NCBI RefSeq assembly: GCF_002220095.1
Contig: NZ_CP022372.1
Span: 1,460,501 to 1,524,500, forward strand
Direction: 5' to 3'
Length of the DNA: 64,000 nt
Source: Bosea sp. AS-1
GTDB taxonomy: Bacteria > Pseudomonadota > Alphaproteobacteria > Rhizobiales > Beijerinckiaceae
Part shown: positions 24,815-33,956 of the stretch, piece after piece
How the letters are laid out: every line of letters starts with the position of its first letter
Numbering within the stretch: the stretch's first letter is position 1
Notes under the pieces: generated by a model
Told to the model about the DNA's origin: nothing
The model's database searches: none
The model's input: the letters and a program-made list of their open reading frames with translations, nothing else
Translations under genes and position numbers: made by a program

Positions 24815-26194
24815 TCAGGCTGCCAGCAGCCCTTCCGCCTTGGCCCAGGCGAGGGTCTTGTCGAGGGCGCGTTCGCAGCGGTTGAACATCTCCTCGATCT
24901 CGGCCTCGTTGATGACCAGCGGCGGGCAGAAGGCGAGGCGGTCGCCCATGGCGCGGGTGATGAAGCCTTCCTGCAGCGCGAAGGAGACGGCCTTGGCACC
25001 GACGCCCTTCTTGGTCTCGAAAGGAGCCTTCGTGGCCTTGTCCTTGACCAGCTCGGCGCCGCCGATCAGGCCGACGCCGCGCGCCTCGCCGACGAGCGGA
25101 TGCTCGGTCAGCTTGTTCAGGCGGCGCAGGAAGGTCGGTGCGACCTTGGCGACGTGGTCGACGATCTTCTCGCGCTGGTAGATCTCCAGCGTCTTGACCG
25201 CAATGGCGCAGCCGACCGGATGGCCGGCATAGGTGTTGCCATGGCCGAAGGTGCCGATCTTACGGCTCTGGTCGACCAGAACATCGTAGATCCTGTCGTT
25301 CATCATCACGGCGCTGAGCGGGAAATAGGCCGAGGTGATCTGCTTGGCGAGCGAGATCGAGTCGGCCGCCATGCCGTAGGTCTCGGTGCCGAACATTTTG
25401 CCGGTACGGCCGAAGCCGGTGATGACCTCGTCCGAGATGAAGAGGATGTCGTACTTCGCCAGGACGGCGTTGACCTTCTCGAAATAGCCGTCGGGCGGGG
25501 TGATCGCGCCGCCGGCGCCCATCACCGGCTCGGCGATGAAGGCGGCGACCGTATCCGGCCCCTCGCGCAGGATCATCTCTTCGAGCTCGGCAGCGAGGCG
25601 CGAGGAGAAGTCCTGCTCGCTCTCGCCGGGCTCGGCGAAGCGATAGTGATGCGGGCAGGAGGTGTGCAGGATGCCCGGCAGCGGCAGGTCGAAGTCGATA
25701 TGGTTGTTGGGCAGTCCGGTCAGCGAAGCCGAGGCCACGGTGACACCATGATAGCCCTTGAGCCGCGAGATGATCTTCTTCTTCTGCGGGCGGCCGAGGG
25801 CGTTGTTGAGATACCAGACGATCTTCACCTGGGTGTCGTTCGCGTCGGAGCCGGAAGCACCGTAGAACACCTTCGAGATCGGAACCGGAGCGATCTCCTT
25901 CAGCTTCTCGGCGAGCTCGATCGCCGGGTCATGGCTGCGCCCGCCGAAGATGTGCGTGAAAGGCAGCTTCTTCATCTGCTCGGTGGCGGTGTCGATCAAC
26001 TCCTGATTGGAGTAGCCGAGGCCGGTGCACCAGAGCCCCGCCATGCCCTCGATATATTCCTTGCCGGTGGTGTCGTAGACATAGATGCCCTTGCCGCTTT
26101 CCAGCACCAGCGGCCCGGTTTCGCGGTGGGTCGCGAGGTTGGTGTAGGGGTGGACGAGGGTCTCGATATCCCGGACGGCCAAATTGGTCAGCAT
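24815..26194 (-). CDS. Class III (omega-type) aminotransferase, PLP-dependent
   Basis: 459 aa. PLP enzyme of the aspartate aminotransferase superfamily, class III: GASGSDANDTQVK (~110), a GYHGVTVASASLTG block (~147), AFIAEPVMGAGG (~215), the Asp of FISDEVITGFGRTG (~255) and the PLP lysine in SLAKQITSAY (~290). Typical reactions are transfer between omega-amino groups (beta-alanine, polyamines, amines) and pyruvate or 2-oxoglutarate. The substrate cannot be deduced. Single gene, closed by the terminator at 24756. Confidence 0.9.
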   Translation of the reverse strand: MLTNLAVRDIETLVHPYTNLATHRETGPLVLESGKGIYVYDTTGKEYIEGMAGLWCTGLGYSNQELIDTATEQMKKLPFTHIFGGRSHDPAIELAEKLKEIAPVPISKVFYGASGSDANDTQVKIVWYLNNALGRPQKKKIISRLKGYHGVTVASASLTGLPNNHIDFDLPLPGILHTSCPHHYRFAEPGESEQDFSSRLAAELEEMILREGPDTVAAFIAEPVMGAGGAITPPDGYFEKVNAVLAKYDILFISDEVITGFGRTGKMFGTETYGMAADSISLAKQITSAYFPLSAVMMNDRIYDVLVDQSRKIGTFGHGNTYAGHPVGCAIAVKTLEIYQREKIVDHVAKVAPTFLRRLNKLTEHPLVGEARGVGLIGGAELVKDKATKAPFETKKGVGAKAVSFALQEGFITRAMGDRLAFCPPLVINEAEIEEMFNRCERALDKTLAWAKAEGLLAA

Positions 26195-26339
26195 GATGAG
26201 TGGCTCCGTTCCCTGTTCAAGATTCTTTCCACCTTAAGCCGATCTGCCCGCAAATGTTGAGCGATTTGAGCGCAGGGGGCGGCAGACTCTGCTGCAAGGC
26301 TCGCGAAATTGTAAGGGTACCTGTCGAGCCCCTGTCGTC

Positions 26340-27803
26340 TCAGCGCGCGACCGGCGGCGGGATGAAGCGGCCGCCGGCTTCCTCCAGCATGGCACCGACC
26401 GCTATGGCGGTGCGATCCTCGCCGAAGGGAGCGATGATCTGGACGCCGAGCGGCAGTCCATCTCGTGATTGCATCACCGGCGCGCAGAGCGCCGGCAGGT
26501 CGGCGCCGGTAGCGGGTGCGGCCCAGAGCAGGAAATCGAGATAGGGCCGCTCCTCGCCGTTCACGATCAGGCGGCGGGCATGGATGTCCGGCGCGTGATC
26601 GTGTGGGATCGCGGCGACAGGAGCGGGCGGGCAGAGCACGACGTCGTAGCGCTCGAAGAAGCGTGCCCATTGCCGCTTCTGGGCCAGCCGGCGTTGGGCG
26701 AGCTGGTGGTAGAAGCCAGGTGTCATCCGGGCGCCGCGGGCTTGCAGGGCCTGGTGCGAAAGATCGTTGGGGCTGAAGCGCGAAGCCTGGGCCTGGATGC
26801 GTGCACGGATCTTCGGCGGCAGGCCATAGGCGACGACGGCGTGGTTCAGCAGCGCATAGACCTCGAAGGCATCCGCGAAGCTGACCGAGGGCCGGGCTGT
26901 TTCGTCGACGATGGCGCCGGCCTCGGCCAGGCGGCGGGCGGCCTCGCGCACCGCGTCCGCGACCTCTCGATCGACCGGAGCGAAGGGATCGTCGGCCCAG
27001 AGCGCGACGCGCAGGCCCTTCGCGCTTCTGCAGCGTGGCTCGGGCAAGGTCGGGGCGGGGCGGACGGTGTCGCGCGGGCCGGCGAGGACCGGCAGGATGA
27101 GGTCGAGATCCTCGGCAGTGCGGGTGATCGGCCCCGCGACCATCAGGTCGACATTGCGCGCCGTGCGCCGCTCGGGCGGCGGCGGGATCGCACCCCAGGT
27201 CGAGACCAGCCCCCAGCTCGTCTTGAGGCCGAAGACGCCGCAGGCATGGGCGGGCCAGCGGATCGAGCTGCCGAGGTCGGAGCCGAGCTCGAAGGCGCTC
27301 ATGCCGGCCGCGACCGCGACCGCCGCGCCGCCGGAGGAGCCGCCGGGCGAGCGGGTTTCGTCCCAGGGATTGTTGGTCACGCCATGAGCCGGGTTGTAGC
27401 TCTGGAAATCACCGGAGAAGACCGGGACATTGGTCTTGCCGCAAATGACGGCGCCGGCCGCCCGCAGCCGCGCGACGGCTGCGGCATCTTCCACCGGGAC
27501 ACGCTCGCGATAGGCCGGCAGGCCGCCGGAGGAGGGCAGACCTGCGACGTCGAAGGCGTCCTTGATCGTGATCGGAAGCCCTTCGAGCGGGCGGGCTGTG
27601 CCATTGGCGATGCGTTCGTCCGAGGCTTTCGCCATGGCGCGGGCCGCGTCGCGATCCTGCGCGACGATAGCGTTGAGGCGCGGGTTCAGCACGTCGATGC
27701 GAGCGAAGGTCGCTTCCAGCAACTCGGTGGCGTTGAAACGGTGGGCCAGTAGCGCCGCGCGCAACGCGGTCGCCGAGGCGGTCAGGTCGATGGCGGCGGG
27801 CAT
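26340..27803 (-). CDS. Amidase (amidase signature family)
   Basis: 487 aa. The Ser-cisSer-Lys triad is complete: Lys in TIKDAF (~80), Ser in SPGGSSGGAAVAVA (~155) and Ser in SDLGSSIRWPA (~177). Substrates range from aliphatic and aryl amides to indole-acetamide; GatA is unlikely because gatB/gatC are absent. It lies 7 bp after a MarR-type regulator and is probably cotranscribed and controlled by it. Confidence 0.9.
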   Translation of the reverse strand: MPAAIDLTASATALRAALLAHRFNATELLEATFARIDVLNPRLNAIVAQDRDAARAMAKASDERIANGTARPLEGLPITIKDAFDVAGLPSSGGLPAYRERVPVEDAAAVARLRAAGAVICGKTNVPVFSGDFQSYNPAHGVTNNPWDETRSPGGSSGGAAVAVAAGMSAFELGSDLGSSIRWPAHACGVFGLKTSWGLVSTWGAIPPPPERRTARNVDLMVAGPITRTAEDLDLILPVLAGPRDTVRPAPTLPEPRCRSAKGLRVALWADDPFAPVDREVADAVREAARRLAEAGAIVDETARPSVSFADAFEVYALLNHAVVAYGLPPKIRARIQAQASRFSPNDLSHQALQARGARMTPGFYHQLAQRRLAQKRQWARFFERYDVVLCPPAPVAAIPHDHAPDIHARRLIVNGEERPYLDFLLWAAPATGADLPALCAPVMQSRDGLPLGVQIIAPFGEDRTAIAVGAMLEEAGGRFIPPPVAR

Positions 27804-27810
27804 GGCGACC

Positions 27811-28287
27811 TCACTTCATGTCCGGCTCGGCATCGACGGCGCGGGCGAGATCGCGCCAGAGCACGATGAGCCGGTCGAGCTCGGAGAGTTCGGCAGGGGC
27901 GAGCTTGCCCAGCGTCTTCGCGACGAAATCCCGCTGGATGCCGATCCCCGCTTCCGCGAGGCGGCGGCCTTCTGCTGTCAGGTGCATGGCGTAGGAGCGC
28001 CGGTCGCCCGCGATGGCGCGGCGCTCGACCAGCCCGGCCTGCACCAGCCGGTCAACCAGCCCGGAAACATTGCCCTTGGTGACGTAGAGCCGCTCGGCCA
28101 ACTCGCTCTGGCTGATGCCTTCCTGCTCGGTCAGCGTCGACAGCAGATCGAATTGCGGGATCGAAAGCCCGATCGTGCGGATGCGCAGCGTGATCTGGGT
28201 CAGCATGCGCTGGTGCAGCCGCATGACGCGGAACCAGACGCGGTCGGCCTCGGATGCGGCCTGCGGCACCGGCTTCTGTGCTGACAA
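27811..28287 (-). CDS. MarR-family transcriptional regulator
   Basis: 158 aa. Winged helix-turn-helix with LLSTLTEQEGISQSELAERL and VTKGNVSGLVDRLVQAGLVE (~55-90), then the wing (DRRSYAMHLTAEGRRL). It forms an operon with the amidase and is divergent from the acyl-CoA ligase gene across a 139-bp gap, the usual place for a MarR operator that would control both sides. The ligand is unknown. Confidence 0.9.
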   Translation of the reverse strand: MSAQKPVPQAASEADRVWFRVMRLHQRMLTQITLRIRTIGLSIPQFDLLSTLTEQEGISQSELAERLYVTKGNVSGLVDRLVQAGLVERRAIAGDRRSYAMHLTAEGRRLAEAGIGIQRDFVAKTLGKLAPAELSELDRLIVLWRDLARAVDAEPDMK

Positions 28288-28426
28288 CTGGCGTCCTCCC
28301 CCGCAATTGACAGATCAGACCTAAACCATCTCGGTCCCGCGGGCGAGCCTTCGAAGGACTGACTTCACTTTCCGCCGCGGCCGTCGCTATCCTGCGTAAA
28401 ACTGATGACGCCCGGGAGAAACGATC

Positions 28427-30052
28427 ATGCTCGGCCTGATGCAGAACTGGCCCCTGCTGCTTCATCGCATCATCGACCACGCCGCGATCCAGCACGGCAC
28501 CCGCGAAGTCGTCAGCCGCGCCGTCGAGGACGGGACGCTCAGGCGGCGCAGCTACCGGGAGATCCGGAGCCGGGCCCTGCGCGTGGCCAAGCGCCTCGAA
28601 CGGGAAGGGATCAGGCTCGGCGATCGCGTCGCGACGCTTGCCTGGAACAGCGATCGCCATCTCGAGCTCTGGTACGGCATCAGCGGCATCGGCGCGATCA
28701 CGCACACGGTCAATCCGCGGCTCTTCCCGGAGCAGATCGCGGGCATCGTCAACCATGCCGAAGATCGGTTGATGTTCCTCGACCTGACCTTCGTGCCGAT
28801 GATCGAGGCCATTCAGGAGAAGCTGCCGAGCATCGCCCGCTATGTCGTCCTGACCGATGCCGGGCACATGCCGCAGACGGGCCTCAAGGGCGCCGTCGCC
28901 TATGAAGAATGGCTGGCCGAGGCCGACGACGATTTCGCCTGGGCGGCTGTCGACGAGAACACCGCGGCCGGGCTCTGCTACACCTCGGGCACGACAGGCG
29001 GGCCGAAGGGCGTGCTCTATTCGCACCGCTCGAACGTGCTGCACGCGCTCGCCTGCGCCGCGCCCGATTATATGGGCCTGTCGGCGCGCGATACGGTGAT
29101 GCCGGTGGTGCCGCTGTTCCATGCCAATAGCTGGTCGCTCGCCTATTCGGCGCCGATGACCGGCGCGAAGCTGGTGATGCCCGGCGCGAAGCTCGACGGC
29201 CCTTCGCTGCATGAATTGCTGGAGGGGGAGGGCGTGACCATGACCGCGGCGGTGCCGACGGTCTGGCTCGGTCTCCTGCAGCATCTTGAGGCGACGAACG
29301 GCAAGCTCTCGACCCTGCAGCGTGTCGTCATCGGCGGCTCGGCCTGTCCGCGCGCAATGACCGAAACCTTCGAGCGCAAATACGGCGTCACCGTCGCGCA
29401 TGCCTGGGGCATGACCGAGATGAGTCCGCTCGGTTCCTTCTGCTCGATGAAGCCGGTCTATGCCGGGCTTTCGGGCGATGCGCTCTACGATCTCAAGGTC
29501 AAGCAGGGGCATCCGCCCTTCACGGTCGAGTTCCGGCTCACCGACGATGCCGGGCAGGATCTGCCCTGGGATGCCAAGACCTTCGGCCGCCTCAAGGTGC
29601 GCGGGCCGGCGGTGGCGGGCGCGTACTACCGACGCGAGGAGGACATCCTCGACGATCAGGGCTTTTTCGATACCGGCGATGTCGCGACGATCTGCCCCGC
29701 CGGCTACATGCAGGTCACCGATCGCTCGAAGGACGTGATCAAGTCCGGGGGCGAGTGGATTTCCTCGATCGACCTGGAAAACCTCGCCGTTGGCCATCCC
29801 GACGTGGCGGAGGCGGCCGTGATCGGTGTCGCCCATCCGAAATGGGACGAGCGACCGCTCCTCGTGATCGTGCCGAAGGCGGGACGCACGCCGAGCAAGG
29901 AGGAGATGCTCGCCTTCATGACCGGTAAGATCGCAAAATGGTGGCTGCCGGACGATGTCGTGCTGGTCGAGGCCATTCCGCATACCGCGACCGGCAAGAT
30001 CCAGAAGACGGTGCTGCGCGAGATGTTCAAGGACTACCACCTGCCGGGCTGA
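28427..30052 (+). CDS. AMP-dependent acyl-CoA ligase (medium/long-chain fatty acid type)
   Basis: 541 aa. ANL superfamily: [18 protein letters not shown] (~185), AWGMTEMSP (~325), FFDTGDVA (~415), [16 protein letters not shown] (~435) and the adenylation lysine in TGKIQK (~522). It activates a carboxylic acid, probably a fatty acid, to its CoA thioester. It is closest in feel to AlkK-like ligases. Divergent from the MarR gene, which may regulate it. Confidence 0.9.
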   Translation: MLGLMQNWPLLLHRIIDHAAIQHGTREVVSRAVEDGTLRRRSYREIRSRALRVAKRLEREGIRLGDRVATLAWNSDRHLELWYGISGIGAITHTVNPRLFPEQIAGIVNHAEDRLMFLDLTFVPMIEAIQEKLPSIARYVVLTDAGHMPQTGLKGAVAYEEWLAEADDDFAWAAVDENTAAGLCYTSGTTGGPKGVLYSHRSNVLHALACAAPDYMGLSARDTVMPVVPLFHANSWSLAYSAPMTGAKLVMPGAKLDGPSLHELLEGEGVTMTAAVPTVWLGLLQHLEATNGKLSTLQRVVIGGSACPRAMTETFERKYGVTVAHAWGMTEMSPLGSFCSMKPVYAGLSGDALYDLKVKQGHPPFTVEFRLTDDAGQDLPWDAKTFGRLKVRGPAVAGAYYRREEDILDDQGFFDTGDVATICPAGYMQVTDRSKDVIKSGGEWISSIDLENLAVGHPDVAEAAVIGVAHPKWDERPLLVIVPKAGRTPSKEEMLAFMTGKIAKWWLPDDVVLVEAIPHTATGKIQKTVLREMFKDYHLPG

Positions 30053-30101
30053 GGTCGGCGGGCTTGCCTTTGCGCGCAGTTCAGCGGCACCTTGTCCTGC
30101 A

Positions 30102-30875
30102 ATGCATCGTCGTCTCGTCTTCGAGGAACCGGTTTCGCGGGCCGCTATCTGGAGCCGCCGGCTGGCGTGGTTCTCGGTGGTGGTGCTGGCACTGTCGCTC
30201 CTGCTCGTCCGGCTGCGCGAGCCCAGCATCGAAGGGCTGGCGCCGGTCGCTGGAGCCTATCTCTTCGTGCTGCTGGCGCTGGGACTCGCGTTCCTTGCCT
30301 TCGTCCGCATCTGGCAGAAGGGGCATCGCGGCGTCGGCATGGCGGCCGGTGCGCTTGCGCTCTGCCTGATCCTTCTCGCCCCGGCAGGCTATGTCGGCTT
30401 CATGCTGGCGACGCGGCCGGCGCTTGCCGACATCTCGACCGATATCGACGATCCTCCGGCCTTCAGCCGATCGATGGCAGCGCTGACGGCGCGGGACGGG
30501 CGCGTCCCGCCCGATATCGCGCCGCAGCAGCGGCGCCTGCAACGGCAGGCCTATCCGAAGATTGCGCCGATCGTCCTCGAGCAACCAGCCGATGCCGCCT
30601 TCGATCTGGCACGCAAGGCCGCGACGGCGCTCGGCTGGCAGGTCCTGGAAACCTCGCGACCCGGCGGCCGCAGTGGCGCGGGGCGTATCGAGGCCGTGGC
30701 GCGCGGGCGGGTCCTGCGTTTTTCGGAGGACATCACCATCCGGGTGAAGCCGCGTGTCGACGGCAGCCGCATCGATATCCGTTCGGCTTCGCGCATCGGC
30801 AGCCACGACCTCGGCGCCAATGCCAAGCGCGTCACCGCCTTCGCCGACGAAATCGACCTGCTGCTCGAACGATAG
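30102..30875 (+). CDS. DUF1499 domain-containing membrane protein
   Basis: 257 aa. Three hydrophobic segments near the N-terminus (about 20-38, 48-68, 78-100) are followed by a DUF1499 domain (~130-255: YPKIAPIVLEQPADAAFDLA, then GWQVLETSRPGGRSGAGRIE and IDIRSASRIGSHDLGANAKR). Function unknown. ATG 30102 starts the protein; longer in-frame openings run into the upstream ligase gene. Convergent with the MBL gene, with 11 bp between them. Confidence 0.82.
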   Translation: MHRRLVFEEPVSRAAIWSRRLAWFSVVVLALSLLLVRLREPSIEGLAPVAGAYLFVLLALGLAFLAFVRIWQKGHRGVGMAAGALALCLILLAPAGYVGFMLATRPALADISTDIDDPPAFSRSMAALTARDGRVPPDIAPQQRRLQRQAYPKIAPIVLEQPADAAFDLARKAATALGWQVLETSRPGGRSGAGRIEAVARGRVLRFSEDITIRVKPRVDGSRIDIRSASRIGSHDLGANAKRVTAFADEIDLLLER

Positions 30876-30886
30876 GCTTGGGTCCG

Positions 30887-31801
30887 TCAGGTGAGGCGAT
30901 AGCGGCTCGTCAGGGCCGGGATGGCATCGCTCGCGGCCACGAGCCCGCGCGCCACGAGATCCTCGAGCTGGGCGAGGACGGATAGCGCCGCCGCGCCGTG
31001 CAAGGCGGGCGCCAAGCCCTGATAGATCACCGGCACCATGGCCGCGATCGTCTCGTCGCCGGCACCGATGCGGTTGAGCACAGCGGCCTCGCGCTGGCGG
31101 CGATGCTGGACGAGGCCGCGCAGGAAGCGCTGCGGCTCGGCCACCGGGCCGCCATGACCCGGCCGGTAGAGCCTGTGATCGAGGCCGCGCAGCTTCTCGA
31201 TCGAGGCCATATAGGCGGCCATGGAGCCGTCCGGCGGGGCGACGATCGAGGTCGACCAGGCCATGACGTGGTCGCCGGAGAACAGCGTCTCCTCTTCCGC
31301 CAGCGTGTAGGCGAGGTGGTTCGCGGTGTGCCCCGGTGTCTCGACCGCGCGCAGGCTCCAGCCCGGTCCGGAGACCGTGTCGCCGTCCCGCATCCGCCAG
31401 TCGGGCACGAAGTCGCTGTCGGCAGCGGCGTCCAGCACCCGGCCCTCGCCGGGGCCGAGCTCGCGCGAGGGGCGGTGCGGCCCGCAGCCCACGACACGGG
31501 CGCCTGTCGCCGCCTGCAGGGCCGGGACGGCCGGGGAATGGTCGCGATGGGTGTGGGTGACGACGATGTGGCTCACTGTCTCGCCGGCGACCGCCGCGAG
31601 CAGGCGCGTCACATGATCGGCGTCATCCGGGCCCGGATCGATGATCGCGACCGTGCCGCGGCCGACGATGTAGCTGCAGGTGCCGGTAAAGGTCATCGGC
31701 CCGCCATTGCCGGCGATGACACGGCGCACGAGCGGGGAGAGGTCCGTGACCTCTCCCGCCGGAGTCGTCTGGCTTCTGTCGAATTCGATGTCGTCGCTCA
31801 T
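30887..31801 (-). CDS. MBL-fold metallo-hydrolase (LACTB2-like)
   Basis: 304 aa. The metal motif HxHxDH is in VVTHTHRDHSP (~85) and further ligands are in TPGHTANHLAY (~175) and FSGDHVMAWS (~195). A C-terminal winged-helix-like tail is present, as in LACTB2-type proteins, some of which are ribonucleases while others act as thioesterases. I chose ATG 31801 because the frame upstream has no homology-like content. Divergent from bioY. Confidence 0.88.
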   Translation of the reverse strand: MSDDIEFDRSQTTPAGEVTDLSPLVRRVIAGNGGPMTFTGTCSYIVGRGTVAIIDPGPDDADHVTRLLAAVAGETVSHIVVTHTHRDHSPAVPALQAATGARVVGCGPHRPSRELGPGEGRVLDAAADSDFVPDWRMRDGDTVSGPGWSLRAVETPGHTANHLAYTLAEEETLFSGDHVMAWSTSIVAPPDGSMAAYMASIEKLRGLDHRLYRPGHGGPVAEPQRFLRGLVQHRRQREAAVLNRIGAGDETIAAMVPVIYQGLAPALHGAAALSVLAQLEDLVARGLVAASDAIPALTSRYRLT

Positions 31802-31886
31802 GGTCCGATCCTGCACCGACGAGGCGCCTTCGTCAGCCTCGGGTTCCGCCGGGCGGGTCTGCGTGGTCGCGTGGTCACGCCCGGCT

Positions 31887-31915
31887 TGTGGCGCTTTGCC
31901 GCATTTTCTATAGAC
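31887..31915 (+). promoter_or_regulatory. Candidate sigma-70 promoter for bioY
   Basis: TTGTGG (31887-31892), 17-nt spacer, TATAGA (31910-31915). The -10 region includes the 8-bp palindrome TCTATAGA. That does not match the BioR operator consensus known in alphaproteobacteria, so biotin control through BioR is not supported here. Confidence 0.45.
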
Positions 31916-31964
31916 GGGGAAGCGGTCGCGCGGCGCGGCCTTACGCAAGACAGGACGGTATCCC

Positions 31965-32588
31965 ATGGCCGACATGCTTCCCCTGCAGGCTTCGACCCTG
32001 GTCGGCGAGATTTTCCCGGCCGCCAAGCCGCGTTCCGCCGTGCTGCGCAACATCGCTCTGGCCGTTGCCGGCAGCCTGCTCATGGTTGCGGCCGCGAAGA
32101 TCAAAGTTCCGTTCTGGCCGGTGCCGATGACCCTGCAGACACTGGCGGTGCTCGCCCTCGGCGCGGCCTATGGCGCGCGGCTCGGCGCGGCGACGATGGC
32201 GCTCTACATCGCCTATGGGCTGGCGGGCCTGCCCGTCTTCACCAACACGCCGCCGGTCGCTGCCGGGCCGCTCTATCTCGCAGGCCCCACCGGCGGCTTC
32301 ATCCTCGGCTTCGTCGCCGCTGCGGCGATCGCGGGCTGGGCGGCCGCGCGTGGCGCGTCGCTCGTCAGGCTGGTCGGTGGCCTGCTGCTGGCCGATCTCG
32401 TGCTGATGACCATCGGCTGCCTCTGGCTCGCCTTCGGCGCGCAGATGGCCGGCGGCGCGACGGGCGTCGGCTTCGCCAAGGCGTTCGCCTATGGCGTGCA
32501 ACCCTTCCTGCTGGGTGAGGCGCTCAAGACGGCACTCGCCGCTTGTCTGGCGGGCGCTGGCTGGTCGCTGCTTGGCCGACGCGGCTGA
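31965..32588 (+). CDS. bioY: Biotin transporter substrate-binding membrane protein BioY
   Basis: 207 aa with about six membrane segments. KVPFWPVPMTLQTLAVL (~47) is the BioY signature, followed by GLPVFTN (~87) and GPTGGFILGF (~108). BioY is the S component of ECF-type vitamin transporters. No bioM/bioN (ATPase and T component) genes are adjacent, so it may work alone, as shown for some solitary BioY proteins, or use a distant ECF module. A strong terminator follows. Confidence 0.93.
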   Translation: MADMLPLQASTLVGEIFPAAKPRSAVLRNIALAVAGSLLMVAAAKIKVPFWPVPMTLQTLAVLALGAAYGARLGAATMALYIAYGLAGLPVFTNTPPVAAGPLYLAGPTGGFILGFVAAAAIAGWAAARGASLVRLVGGLLLADLVLMTIGCLWLAFGAQMAGGATGVGFAKAFAYGVQPFLLGEALKTALAACLAGAGWSLLGRRG

Positions 32589-32613
32589 GAACAGATTTCT
32601 CCTCTCCGATACA

Positions 32614-32645
32614 AAAAAGGCCGGGGCGATCGCCCCGGCCTTTTT
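32614..32645. terminator. Bidirectional Rho-independent terminator
   Basis: A perfect 22-bp palindrome (half GGCCGGGGCGA, 32619-32640), with A5 before and T5 after, so it can work on both strands: for bioY (+) and for the small lipoprotein gene (-). Confidence 0.93.
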
Positions 32646-32692
32646 CGCGTTCAGCTCATGGCAGCCTCGTCGGCAGGCATGAAGCCGCCGCG

Positions 32693-32830
32693 TTACTTGC
32701 TCGGTTCGCTTCCGCCGCAGCTCTTCGTGCCCGACAGGCCGAAGAAGGGGCCGAAATTGCCGCATTTATCGCAGCCCGACAGGGCGAAACCCAGCCCCAG
32801 CAGGACGGCGAGAAGGGTGATGCGCTTCAT
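32693..32830 (-). CDS. Small lipoprotein, 45 aa
   Basis: Translated by hand: MKRITLLAVLLGLGFALSGC, then DKCGNFGPFFGLSGTKSCGG and a short polar end. The signal peptide with lipobox LSGC predicts a mature lipoprotein of only about 26 residues carrying two further cysteines (CGNF and SCGG), which could pair in the periplasm. It is closed by the bidirectional terminator. Function unknown; the first Lys-Arg and the lipobox make a real gene very likely. Confidence 0.75.
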   Translation of the reverse strand: MKRITLLAVLLGLGFALSGCDKCGNFGPFFGLSGTKSCGGSEPSK

Positions 32831-32865
32831 GGAATTCGACGGCTCCGATTCATGCGAGCCGCGAT

Positions 32866-32903
32866 CCTAGTGCATCGGTCCGAAAAGTGGAGCGCGGTTT
32901 TCG
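32866..32903. repeat. Dispersed palindromic element (partial copy)
   Basis: GTGCATCGGTCCGAAAAGTG followed by GCGCGGTTTTCG. The inner arms CGAAAA/TTTTCG are intact but the right outer arm is missing. Same family as the copies at 6469 and 60895. It lies between two tiny minus-strand genes. Confidence 0.45.
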
Positions 32904-32936
32904 AGAACGCCGAGGCGGCCTGGCTTCGAGATGCGC

Positions 32937-33032
32937 TCAGAGGCCACTCGCGAGCCAGCCGAGAATGCTCGCGGCCGACACCGCGAACAGGGCGATCACG
33001 GCTTTCGCGTCGCTGGGCCAATGGCGCATCAT
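32937..33032 (-). CDS. Small single-pass membrane protein, 31 aa
   Basis: Reads MMRHWPSDAKAVIALFAVSA then ASILGWLASGL: a short polar start and one hydrophobic helix to the end. GGAG lies 7 nt before the first ATG (33032); a second ATG follows at 33029. Very short, so chance cannot be excluded, but the ribosome site plus a clean helix make it plausible. Similar small membrane genes are often missed by gene finders. Confidence 0.42.
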   Translation of the reverse strand: MMRHWPSDAKAVIALFAVSAASILGWLASGL

Positions 33033-33189
33033 GCTTCGTCTCCGATCCTGGGAGACGTCGCAATAGTCATGCCATTTAACGAAGCGGTGACAGACGGCAG
33101 AGAGCGTTCGGCTGCGGATCCCAGACGGAATCGCCTAAGGTGCAGCTCCAATGGAGCCACGCTCTCGTCGTGAAAGGAACCGGAACATC

Positions 33190-33570
33190 ATGGCCCTGAC
33201 CATCGGCATGGTCGCTCATGACCGCAAGAAGCCGGATCTCGCCGCCTGGGCGCAGGAGCATCTCGACCTGATCGCCCGGCACAAGGTCGTGGCGACGGCG
33301 ACGACGGGCTTGGTGCTGCAGCGCGCCTTGCCGGACTTGCCGATCAGGCTGGTGAAAAGCGGCCCGCTCGGCGGCGACCAGCAGATCGGCGCGATGATCG
33401 CCCAGGGCGAACTCGACGTCCTGCTGTTCTTCCCCGATCCGCTGGAGGCGCAACCGCACGATGTCGACGTAAAGGCGCTGCTGCGGCTGGTGCTCGTCTA
33501 CGACATTCCTGCTGCATTCAGCCCCCGGACCGCGACCGCGTTGGCGCGCTCCGGCCTGTTCGGGGACTGA
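33190..33570 (+). CDS. mgsA: Methylglyoxal synthase
   Basis: 126 aa. Converts dihydroxyacetone phosphate to methylglyoxal and phosphate, a bypass used when phosphate is short or sugar phosphates pile up. AHDRKK (~9), TATTGLVLQ (~35), SGPLGGDQQIGAMI (~57, with the catalytic Asp) and FFPDPLEAQPHDVDVKALLR (~83) match the family. ATG 33190 has AAAGGA upstream. Compact single gene. Confidence 0.94.
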   Translation: MALTIGMVAHDRKKPDLAAWAQEHLDLIARHKVVATATTGLVLQRALPDLPIRLVKSGPLGGDQQIGAMIAQGELDVLLFFPDPLEAQPHDVDVKALLRLVLVYDIPAAFSPRTATALARSGLFGD

Positions 33571-33629
33571 CGTCATCGCAAGGACGAGCCGGAACGGTGC
33601 CTCGCGGCGCTCCGGCCTGAAGTTCCCGG

Positions 33630-33956
33630 TCAGTAGCGCGGGCGGCCGTAGTAGCCGCGATGATGGCCGTAGCCCGGGCGCGGGCCGTAGCCATAGCCAT
33701 AGCCGGGCCGCGGCCCATAGCCATGGCGCGGGCCATAGCCTCCCCGGTAGCCATTCTGCCGGTCGATGCTGTCCTGAATGATCATCATGCGGCGCATCTT
33801 CGCGGCGCTGGCTGTGAATTCGGCGGGCTGCTCGTCCAGGTGACGGGCAACCGCGGCAGGCACGGCTTCGCTCGCGCCGGCCGGCGTCGTCAATACGGTC
33901 AGCGTGCTGACGACCGACAGAGAGCCAATAAGGCCGAGAACAGCAAAAATCTTCAT
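33630..33956 (-). CDS. Exported Gly/Tyr/Pro-rich repeat protein, 108 aa
   Basis: Signal peptide about 1-28 (MKIFAVLGLIGSLSVVSTL, ending ...AGASEA). A short helical part (~30-65) is followed by a tail (~68-108) of repeats such as YGPRPGYGYG. Such tails occur in small exported proteins of this bacterial order. They may bind polysaccharide, metal or the envelope, but nothing is established. It has no terminator that I can see; the neighbouring genes are unrelated. Confidence 0.75.
   Translation of the reverse strand: MKIFAVLGLIGSLSVVSTLTVLTTPAGASEAVPAAVARHLDEQPAEFTASAAKMRRMMIIQDSIDRQNGYRGGYGPRHGYGPRPGYGYGYGPRPGYGHHRGYYGRPRY

Noticed and set aside
31901..31920. BioR operator before bioY
   Set aside because: The palindrome TCTATAGA does not fit the BioR consensus and coincides with the likely -10 box.
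33640..33760. CRISPR-like short repeats
   Set aside because: The repeats are codon repeats inside the Gly/Tyr-rich protein, with no uniform spacers.
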